This document shows positions 10,470 to 18,559 of a stretch of 26,235 nt of DNA, piece after piece (position 1 is the first letter of the stretch; the number at the start of each line of letters is the position of its first letter). The stretch comes from Bimuria novae-zelandiae CBS 107.79. Taxonomy: Eukaryota; Ascomycota; Dothideomycetes; Pleosporales; Didymosphaeriaceae. Position numbers and translations under genes: made by a program. Below the pieces are notes generated by a model, which ran no database searches, had not been told where the DNA came from, and saw only the letters and a program-made list of their open reading frames with translations. The stretch lies in contig ML976661.1 in the NCBI GenBank assembly GCA_010015655.1, positions 633,491 through 659,725 on the forward strand, written 5' to 3'.

Positions 10470-10552
10470 GTTGGTTGGTGCGCTGGGAATGCTTAAGAGG
10501 TAAATGCGTGGGTTTTGTTTGGGGGAGGCATCGTTTCTGGGGCGCTGTTATA

Positions 10553-12340
10553 AGCTAGCCGATACGTAAGCTGGCCACCCGGGTAAGCTGGCCACCCCAC
10601 CAAAACGCGACACCTGCACAAAACACGCCACATCTCCACAACGCTCATCAATATGGACGCCCGTGAGCATGCTATACAATTAGCTATTAGAGATTTTAAT
10701 GCAGGCATTTATTCTAGTTATCGCGCTGCGGCTATCGCGTACAGTGTTCCTTAATCGACCCTATCGACGCGCATTAATGGCGTACAAAACCGACGCGTTA
10801 GTCACCAACACCGGCAGCGTCTGACTCCTCTACAGGAGGACTTCCTAGTAGAATAGATCCTTAAAGAAGACGCACGCGCCTGCCCTCCCTTATACGCTCG
10901 CGCTTGAGAAATGGCTAATCGAATTCTACGTATGAATGGCGACAACCAGCCTATTGGCAAGCTCTGGCTTTTACACTTCCTCCGGCGCCAGCCACGCGTT
11001 GCCTCTGTAGTCGGCAGAAAGCTAGAGGCTCAGAGAGCTGATGCAGCGACACTAGAGCAGCTACGCGCGTTCCTAGAGCTCTACGAACAGACTCGACGGC
11101 GGCTCAACATACGGGTGGAGAACACATACAATATGGATGAGACTGGCATTGCCCTAGGGGTATGTACCAACACCAGAGTACTCTCTAGTAGTCAGAAGAA
11201 GAAGGCTTATGTTCGCTCTCCAGAGAATCGCCAGTGGGTCTCTATAATCGAGTGTGTATCGGCGACAGGGCGGAAGCTACGCTGTGCGGTCATCTTCAAG
11301 GGCTAGAGCCTACAGACAACATGGTTCTCCTCGTCCCACGTACCTGACTGGATCTACACTACCTCTGAGAACGGATGGACGTTAAAAGCGATAGGTGTTG
11401 AGTGGCTACAGCGCATATTCATACCTGAGACGGCTGTATCTGATGGCCAGCACAGGCTCCTCATCCTCGACGGTCACGGCAGCCATATTGATATAGACTT
11501 CCTGTGGCTCTGCAAGCTGCATCGTATACAGCTCCTATATCTACCTGCGCACACTTCACACGTCCTACAGCCTCTTGATCTTGCTCCTTTCTCTGTGATC
11601 AAGTCTAGCTACAGGCGTTAGATCTAGGAGCTCGCATCACTTGACGACGCTGCGCCTGTTAAGAAGGAGCGCTTTATCACCTGCTATCATCAAGCTAGGG
11701 AGGAAGGCTTCACAGAGCGTGTAATTCAAGCTAGCTGGCAGGCATCTAGTATCTGCCCATTCAACATCAATCACGTGCTCAGCTCGTCGCAGGTCTCTCA
11801 GAGGCCTACTACGCCTACACGTCAGCAGCAGCCTCAGCAGCAGCTCCAGAGCTTCCTCTCTACTCCCCAGGGCCCTCACGATCTCTATATAGCGCAGCGC
11901 AGCGTCCAGAGCGTCGAGAATCCAGGTCGTACGACCCGGCTACTCCTACAGAAAGCAGGTAAGGCTCTAGCAGCTGCAAATGCTAGAGCTGCAGGCCTAG
12001 AAGCAGAGAAAAGACGACTTGAGCAGCAGCTAGAGATATCTACCTCTCAGCGTCAGCGTAAGCGCGTTCGAGTAGACCTAAATTAACGCTTTGCAGAGGT
12101 AGAGAGTATCAGGGAGGCTATGCGCGCAGCCAAGGCTTTAGTAGTTTAACTACGTAGATCTACTATATTAAGCACCTTAGAAGTAGCTGCTAGAGCTACA
12201 GTAGCTACAGCGCTTGAATCTATGTGTAGTTAATGGCAATCATAAGAAGCGTTGTTGAGAAATCGTGTGTTTTGTGCAGGTGTCGTGTTTTGGTGGGGTG
12301 GCCAGCTTACCCGGGTGGCCAGCTTACGTATCGGCTAGCT
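10553..12340 (+). mobile_element. complete Fot1/pogo-like DNA transposon (E6)
   Basis: 1788 bp flanked by TA duplications (10551-10552 and 12341-12342). The terminal inverted repeats are about 74 bp (10553-10626 and 12267-12340), almost perfect, starting AGCTAGCCGATACG. Each contains two copies of GTAAGCTGGCCACCC, probable transposase-binding sites, then CCCCACCAAAA. The size, TA target and encoded DDE transposase place it in the Tc1/mariner superfamily, Fot1/pogo group. It lies about 80 bp after the hydrolase remnant. It is only moderately mutated, unlike E1-E4. Confidence 0.95.
10653..12233 (+). pseudogene. Fot1/pogo-like transposase of E6, in-frame stops
   Basis: A single frame opens at ATG 10653 and carries eight stops with no frameshift: 10752, 10854, 10905, 11304, 11619, 11625, 12084 and 12147. 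Most fit CAA/CAG or TGG changed by RIP, and 10905 fits CGA to TGA. The reading ends at 12231-12233, about 526 codons, normal for Fot1. N-terminal helix-turn-helix (residues about 1-60), a CENP-B/Tc5-type second DNA-binding domain (about 85-135), then the DDE_1 core: Asp162 (N-M-D-E-T-G), Asp273 (L-I-L-D-G-H-G-S-H) and Asp309 (L-Q-P-L-D). The 35 residues between the last two give the DD35D spacing of Fot1. The tail is Gln-rich, then a coiled coil with K-R-V-R-V; no zinc knuckle. Inactive as it stands. Confidence 0.93.
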
Positions 12341-12342
12341 TA

Positions 12343-13159
12343 CTATGTTGGGCCACACAAGAGTGGGTGGCTGTTGGGTCTGTCTTTTTGACATTGCGTT
12401 TACTTTGACACTGACGGCAAGTACCACTTGGTAGCAGCCTCGCTATTAAAGGAAAGACGTGCGACTTATTTTAGAGCCCCATTGTGGTTCAAAGCTGCTT
12501 AGTATAAATGCTCCCACATGACGCTCCACACTCAGAGTAAACACGTGCAAATTACAATTTCGAGTTTCTGCCCGTTTAGCAAGAGTCTAACTTCTACAGC
12601 TTATTTCTTTAAATCCTTATACTAAATATCTTGCAGTAATACAGTTCCTTCGGGATCCTAATACGTTTTTCTCATATACTATAGTCCTTGTACCGCGGCT
12701 GTTACGCCCGTTGTACACCTCTCGTATAGGGGTCCCAGCAAAGTATCTTTTCCCCGCCTGGGAAAAGGCAGACACTGTAACTTGAGAAGTTATTAGAGCT
12801 TGTTATTGCCTTACTTTTAGCCTCAATTTCGTAGTGACATTCGAATTTCGGCTAATTAACTAGTTCTTCGAGAAAGTTTACTTTGACACCACCACGACGC
12901 TATAGAATACTAAATGAGCAAAACATGCATTGGTAGTACACCTCGAGCGAAACGAGGGCAGCGCGGAAACACACTTACTATCATCTCGTCCTTCGCAGCT
13001 TCCTCAAACCACCACATAACGCACCGCCAACAGTGGCTTTCCGGATCACACAAAAAGGCAAAAAGAAATTCTTGAAAAGGGGGGGGGGGAAATGCATCGG
13101 CCGGGCTATACATGAATTAGCGATGCGATATTATATATTTTGTTGTTGACAACACTCAC
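12343..13159. other. GC-balanced intergenic DNA
   Basis: No convincing gene. The minus-strand open stretch 12910-13113 (67 codons) has no recognisable motif. A perfect 8-bp hairpin CTTTTCCC-CGCCT-GGGAAAAG lies at 12747-12767, and a run of 11 G occurs at 13079-13089. Composition and the absence of RIP suggest unique sequence. Confidence 0.4.
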
Positions 13160-13227
13160 AATCGAACCCGGGGCTAGCCGACATCTTTCAATGGCAACGG
13201 CTAATTTTACCACTAAACCACCGATGC
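13160..13227 (-). pseudogene. 3'-truncated tRNA-Gly(GCC) relic
   Basis: On the minus strand the 5' end GCATCGGTGGTTTAGTGGTA is a standard eukaryotic tRNA-Gly start. The anticodon stem pairs as AGCCG/CGGCT around loop TTGCCAT, giving anticodon GCC. About 10 extra bases (13181-13190) follow the anticodon loop at the canonical intron position. The T-arm 5' strand and loop are present (CCGGG-TTCGATT), but the 3' strand should be about CCCGG and instead reads GTGAG, and no acceptor 3' strand follows. It is therefore cut off inside the T-arm and cannot make a functional tRNA. GTTT and AAAATT in the D-arm look like C-to-T and G-to-A changes. Confidence 0.75.
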
Positions 13228-14522
13228 GATTTCTAGATTATTGAAAATAACGTTACATGAAAAATTATAAGTACCGGAATATTATTTCTCGACCTTGTCA
13301 AACAGTTTACCACTTTTCAGAATTGAAAAACGGCCTTTTTTGTGATACTACAATAAGGTGGGTCACTAGAGAGGAAACGTTGTGTTACGGCTTATCATAT
13401 CGGTTTTGACAAAGTCGTGCCGTATGCTGGATATGGATTTGCAAATCTAGCAATCCGTCCGACGGACCCTTTGCTTAGAACGGTAGTCCGACCGCGAACG
13501 CCAATTTTACCTTTACCAATCACCACTCTAGCATCAGCCTACGCTAACGCGGTTCGTTGACGCCAATAGCGCTTAATGTTGGTGGCTGAAACCAGACCCA
13601 ATTTCCGAAAAACGAATTCTCGATTATGGTATCTCTCTCGAACAGCAGAACGGCAACGACGCACTTTTCGCTCTTCGCTTTTGGATCACTACCTTGAAGG
13701 GCTTGCTGCACTAGATTCGTCGATTACGTAAAACATGCAACCCCACTGGCGTTGGGGCTTCCTTAGGTTCACCTTAGTTGCCCAACTTCCATAGTTAGTA
13801 AAGCACACTTTTCAAATACCACGTGATAGCGCGTTGAACTGCCCGATGTCTGCATCTGCACAACTACTACTGCGAGGGACCGCTGCGCTAAACACGTGCT
13901 GCCTTAGCGTTAACGTCTATTCCTGCGTAACGAGACACCCTGCGACGAGTCACCACTCCCTAATATAACAACTCAGCAACAGGTTAGACGAATAGATATT
14001 CTTGGAATAGTAGCCTTAAGCAATAAAGTCCACTCTCTACTAACGTCTGTTAGAAATAGGTTCTGCTTACTATATAATACAATAATTTAGTATAAGCATC
14101 TTGCGAACGTCTTGCTTTAGCTAGTAGTAGGTGCGTTAAAAACTTATGTATTTTATTACAAGTCCGTTAACTTATAGCTTATTATATTATTATTCTATCC
14201 TAAGCACTACACTTAAGCTTTAACGTCTATCCCTATAGGTTAAATATTCCTCTACGCAGAACCACCAACATTATTTAAGCACGTTATAACTAAACTATAA
14301 AAACTCTTAGATTTAAGTAAATTACTATATATTCTTTAGATCTACCTATAACTATTATAAGCCTTAAGTAGTAAAATTATAATAACCTTAGATACGTAAA
14401 TAAGTTTTTCGTGATAAGTTTTAAAGCTGTAACGATAATAGACTCCTAGTCTACCTCTTATAAAAGTATAGCTTACTTATTTAGAGGCCCTATATAGTTC
14501 ATATTAAACTAAAGAAGCTATA
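13228..14522. other. intergenic DNA, GC-balanced then AT-rich
   Basis: 13228-13980 is GC-balanced with no open frame, repeat or motif I can name. From about 13980 the sequence turns into TpA-rich RIP-type DNA that ends at the E1 insertion site and resumes at 21298, so it is probably an older repeat into which E1 jumped. No coding signal is recognisable. Confidence 0.4.
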
Positions 14523-17365
14523 ACGTACTCCACAAGCGAGCTGGGCACATAAGCGAGCTGGACACTCTGCCAAGACCCCACCAAAATATACTATCACCTA
14601 TAATACAACGCGATGTCTTAACCACCTTATTAGCTACTACCTTTAAAAGAAGCTTATATATAGCTTGCGCTTTAGGCTCTTTAATAAGACGTAACTCTAA
14701 TCCTGCGACGCGCTGCATCTATCTATAACGTCTCTCGAAGTACACTAAGCACGCGACGCGCTAGAATCGCTTTTCAACGCAACTATACGCCTAACTTAAT
14801 GAAACTACTAAAGTACTTTATAAGCGAGCCATCATTATAAGCGAGTCGTTACCCCACCAACCTTCTATCGCCTTTACAGCGATCTAACTTAACAACGTAA
14901 TATAATAATTATACATAATTACTATTTTAAATTAAGTAGTATTTATAGTACGCTTTATATACGTTCGCGCGTTATATTTAGTCTTTCTATAATAGCTATA
15001 GCGCGTTAAAGCCTACTAACTAGTACCTAATTACGCCCTAGCTTAACGCGTTTTGCTCTCTAGTTACTACTTAACGTCTTTTTAAGTAATAATTTTCTAT
15101 ACCTCTACCCTTATTAGGGTGCTATACTATTATATCCGCTTTCTTTTTTACCTTTTATATATTATAGTAGCCTTATTAACCTTTTTAAGCCTCGCGATCT
15201 AATCGCACATAAGCACACTTTTATAAGCTATTATATTAGCGCCCTTTTTAAGCTAATTAAGCGCTATAATAATAGAAGTAGGTAATAAGCTTTTATACCT
15301 TTAAAATTTATTATAAATTAATATTAATTAAGCCTCTAGCTTATACGTATTACCTGGTGTTTAAGCTTTTTATAGGGTAACCTCTAGCAAAGGCGGCGTT
15401 AGCGTACGAAGCTTAATATTAAGCTTTAATATTACTATCTCTAGGTTGTGTGGGACTAGGCTAGCGCCTTAAAAGCTTACGTAGATATTCTCCTTTATAA
15501 TTAACTACTTATAGGCTACGTAGAAGGCTAGTAAAAACTTTAGCTTTATAATATAGTTAATATAGTTACGTATTAGGCTCTTAATTTAGTAGCTATACGC
15601 GCGCTTTAATAGCAAGAAGTAGTTAATATTAAGTAACTGTAAAAGGTATAATAAATATAATAGTATATAAAAAGTGTAAATATTATTCTTTTTATAGAGC
15701 TCTTAAAATTTAAGCAAGTTATAGCTCTTATAATTATTAAGTATAAGTAGCTAGCGCGCGCCTACCCTATACTTTACTATATACTTAATAAAGTGCTTTA
15801 GCTACTCTACTCTAAGCTTATTAGTAGTTTAGTTATTATTACTAATAGTAAAAGCCTAGTCGCGTGGTATATTATTATTCTTATACTAGGTAGAGAGGTA
15901 ATACTAGCTAAGGAAAATAATAAAGGGCGGGATTGCCTAGCTAGTAGCGTTAATTCTATAAATTACTATAGTCTACTTATAATTACCTAGCTATATTACT
16001 TTTAGCCTGCCTAGTCTCTCTAAACTTATAATAATAAGCTAAGACGATATCTTACCTATTATAAAGCTAGTCTTATTAAAGTTATAGGTATCCTAATTAT
16101 AGATACTATAGGTAGCTTTAGTACGCGCTATAAGCTTAAACTACGCCCTAATTATCTTTAGATCTTTATATAGAGCTCTCTAATAATTATATAGCTAACG
16201 TGGTTCACCACCGAGCGGGCCAACCCCACCGAGCGGGCCACTTTTTAAAAGTCAGTCTATTGCGAAGCGCCTCCTACAACACCACTATAATTTACTATAA
16301 TTCGTAAAACATAGAAATACTATTCAGACTTATTACTATTAGATATATCTATAATTTCTACTGCACAGGTGCGAGCGTTGTGGCCAGCTTTGCTGTAACG
16401 TCCGCAGCGCCTCTACCCACGCACCCTCTTTGCAGACTCTTTACCCTCCTTTTGCCCACTACTATCCTTTTTAGCTATTAAATCGACTACCTCTTCTACT
16501 ATAAGTGTCTTAGCTACCTAAATATACTTCCTCTTTTAACTTTTTACCTCTATTACTATCTCTACTACCTTGCGAAGCCCTACTATTTCTTATCGTATTA
16601 ACACTATTTCGTGCCCTATTAATACAACACCTTTATTAAGCTACTTAATAGCTCTAAAAAGCGGAGAAACTAGTAAATCTCTATACTTCTATACACGCTT
16701 ATAAACTAGCGTTAACTAAGCCTCTATCTCGCGGAGGTTGCTTAGTGTTTTTAATTCCTATAAGGTATTCTCTGCGTTAGGTGGAGTTGGCGTACGAAGA
16801 ACCACATTAAGTCTTAATAACACCGCCTCTAGGTCGTGTAGGACTAATCTAGCGCCTCTAAAGCCTACGTAAATGTTTGCCTTTGTTATTACCTTCTTAA
16901 AAGCTACTTTAAAGGCTAGTAGAGAGGCCTCCTTCTTAATCTGCTTAGTGCCGTACCATGCTAAGCTACTAATCTTATTGCTATACGCCCGCTTTAAAGG
17001 CGAAAAACAACCTATATTAAGTGGCTGTAAGAGGTGTGATAAGTGTAGAGGCATACAAAGAATAATAATCTTCTATTCCTTATAGTATTTATAGAATTCG
17101 TGTGAGTAGTGGCTCTTGTAGTTATCTATAATTAGTAGCTAGTGTGCACCTAAACTACGCGCATTAGTATAGGTATTAAAATATCTTAGCTAGGTAAGAC
17201 TAAGCTTATTTAACGTCTAGCTATTAGGACTAACTTTAATAACCTAGTCTCGGGGTAGATTATAGAACCAGGACGTGATTAGAACCTTACTAGGGAAGAT
17301 AAGAAAGGGTGGTAGAGCCTAGCCTTTAGCGCTAACACCCTAGATATTAGTAACCTACTTATAGT

Positions 17366-17484
17366 TGTCAGTGGGAGTGCCTACTGTGGTGTTGTTGGCC
17401 TGAGCGCCTCACGTGACCTCGGTTAGCGCACTGTATATAGTCTCACTCGATAGCTTTAATACACTTTAAGCTCTCCGTTCGACA
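17366..17484 (+). repeat. 5' LTR of the short retrotransposon
   Basis: 119 bp, TGTCAGTGGG...CCGTTCGACA, base-for-base identical to 18441-18559. A TATATA at 17434-17439 could be the promoter core. Confidence 0.97.
17434..17439 (+). promoter_or_regulatory. possible TATA box in the LTR
   Basis: TATATA about 50 bp before the LTR end, in a sensible place for an LTR promoter. Judged on motif and position only; the same copy exists in the second LTR. Confidence 0.35.
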
Positions 17485-17496
17485 GGTTATAAGCCC
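17485..17496 (+). other. tRNA primer binding site (initiator-Met half type)
   Basis: GGTTATAAGCCC directly after the LTR. It is complementary, apart from one base, to the anticodon-loop region of initiator methionine tRNA (complement GGTTATGAGCCC). Priming from an internal half of this tRNA is known for Drosophila copia, so this supports a Copia-type parent. The tRNA sequence is from memory. Confidence 0.65.
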
Positions 17497-17698
17497 TTCA
17501 ACCGCTACAGACAGCAGCTAGTCTCGCTATCGACGCTGCGCCTTAGCTCTTCTCTCCTATCGACATCGTCAACCCTTAGGGACACAGTCCCGGCGGTGAG
17601 CTTCCGCTGCTGGCGCGTTAGACCAGCACCCACGACATCAAAAAAAGGCAAAGTCGTTACACGATCGCCTGAACGAGTTTTCAAGCACCTGCGATTCC

Positions 17699-17770
17699 CA
17701 CCGAGCCAGAGCCCACCGAGCCAGAGCCACCGAGCCAGAGCCACCGAGCCAGAGCCACCGAGCCAGAGCC
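17699..17770 (+). repeat. 14-bp minisatellite, five units
   Basis: Five tandem copies of CACCGAGCCAGAGC (the first unit one base longer) in the leader between the primer site and the gag-like ORF. The change from 15 to 14 bases shifts frame, so it is unlikely to be coding in the element's own protein. Confidence 0.9.
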
Positions 17771-17994
17771 AACGACCCGGATTCCCACTCGACTCTCAGG
17801 TTGTGTCGTCCTTCTAAGCGCAGCCTGCTGTCGATCTCAGTACTTACGCCGGATCTGACACCGCAGAAGCCAACGCTGCACCGTCAGAGACGAAGCGGAC
17901 CCACGCCGGTTTTTGGCACCGCAGGAACGAACCCTGCACCGCCGAAGCTGCAGCGACCCAGTAGAGCCCCAGCGAGCTCATACTAACCTGCAAC

Positions 17995-18258
17995 ATGTCA
18001 ACTCCGACTGTAGGCGCGATCGTGCTAGACGCGACGGGCCGCAACTGGAAGGAGTGGAACAAACAGATAACCAACGCAGCTACAGAGCGTAGCGCGAAGG
18101 ATATCCTTTTGGGCACAAAGGCGCGCCCAGCGTACGCCTCCCAAGACTACAAAGTGCATCCCCCTATATACCCGAAGGAAGGACGCCTTTCCCCACCAAC
18201 TCTAGGATTCTCGCAAGTACGAGCCCTATCAACCGAGCTTGGGACTACAAGAGATTGA
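17995..18258 (+). CDS. gag-like N-terminal fragment, 87 aa
   Basis: The ATG at 17995 is preceded by CTGCAAC. The reading shows M-S-T-P-T-V-G-A-I-V-L-D, then R-N-W-K-E-W-N-K-Q-I-T-N-A-A-T, which resembles the L.G.N(F/W)..W...(I/V)..AA start of fungal Copia gag proteins. A Lys/Pro-rich middle (K-V-H-P-P-I-Y-P-K-E) follows, then an unrelated-looking tail ending at TGA. Copia gags are several times longer, so this is a truncated capsid-type protein or just the retained packaging/leader region with an ORF. No cysteine knuckle. Whether it is translated is unknown. Confidence 0.55.
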   Translation: MSTPTVGAIVLDATGRNWKEWNKQITNAATERSAKDILLGTKARPAYASQDYKVHPPIYPKEGRLSPPTLGFSQVRALSTELGTTRD

Positions 18259-18431
18259 GATGTCCCTCCCTCTTCCTCCTTTGTCAACTACCGGGGGGTG
18301 CCCACACTGAGGACCCTATGCTCCGGCACTGTTACTATTACCGACATTCCGGGGGGTGCCTATGACTTAGGCCCTATCTACCCAATTCTTCCTTTTTGTT
18401 AGCTTGAGCTCACTGCTCTGCTACTCAGCCC
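18259..18431 (+). repeat. 3' non-coding part with repeated GGGGGGTG blocks
   Basis: Two imperfect repeats of about 60 bp, each starting CCGGGGGGTGCC (near 18291 and 18350) and continuing to a GACCCTAT/GGCCCTAT core. The same GGGGGGTG forms the purine tract before the 3' LTR, so the purine-tract region appears to have been duplicated upstream. Confidence 0.7.
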
Positions 18432-18440
18432 AGGGGGGTG
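18432..18440 (+). other. polypurine tract of the short retrotransposon
   Basis: AGGGGGGTG, one pyrimidine only, immediately before the 3' LTR at 18441, as required for plus-strand priming. Confidence 0.8.
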
Positions 18441-18559
18441 TGTCAGTGGGAGTGCCTACTGTGGTGTTGTTGGCCTGAGCGCCTCACGTGACCTCGGTTA
18501 GCGCACTGTATATAGTCTCACTCGATAGCTTTAATACACTTTAAGCTCTCCGTTCGACA
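18441..18559 (+). repeat. 3' LTR of the short retrotransposon
   Basis: Identical to 17366-17484 over all 119 bases and followed by the target duplication ATAGT. Confidence 0.97.

Larger units (their letters stand above)
17366..18559 (+). mobile_element. short non-autonomous LTR retrotransposon with gag-like ORF
   Basis: 1194 bp with two identical 119-bp LTRs (17366-17484 and 18441-18559), TGT...ACA ends and the 5-bp target duplication ATAGT (17361-17365 and 18560-18564). A primer site follows the first LTR and a purine tract precedes the second, so it lies on the + strand. The 956-bp interior has no protease, integrase or reverse transcriptase, only an 87-codon gag-like ORF, so proteins must be supplied by a related Copia-type element. 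Identical LTRs, balanced composition and absence of TpA decay show a recent insertion, younger than the RIP seen in E3. It fits the class described as terminal-repeat retrotransposons in miniature, or the gag-carrying variant. Confidence 0.93.

Noticed and set aside
11637..11879. Minus-strand 80-codon frame inside E6
   Set aside because: Antisense to the transposase C-terminal part, which is readable in one continuous + frame.
12910..13113. Minus-strand 67-codon frame
   Set aside because: No motif or codon signal, and it includes the homopolymer G run; likely chance.
14518..14718. Minus-strand 66-codon frame at the E1 left end
   Set aside because: It overlaps E1's terminal repeat and the antisense of the transposase N-terminus.
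17596..17986. Plus-strand frames of 61-73 codons and minus-strand frames around the minisatellite
   Set aside because: Driven by the low-complexity tandem repeat and GC-rich leader; the Ser/Gln/Pro readings have no family resemblance and the repeat unit shifts frame.
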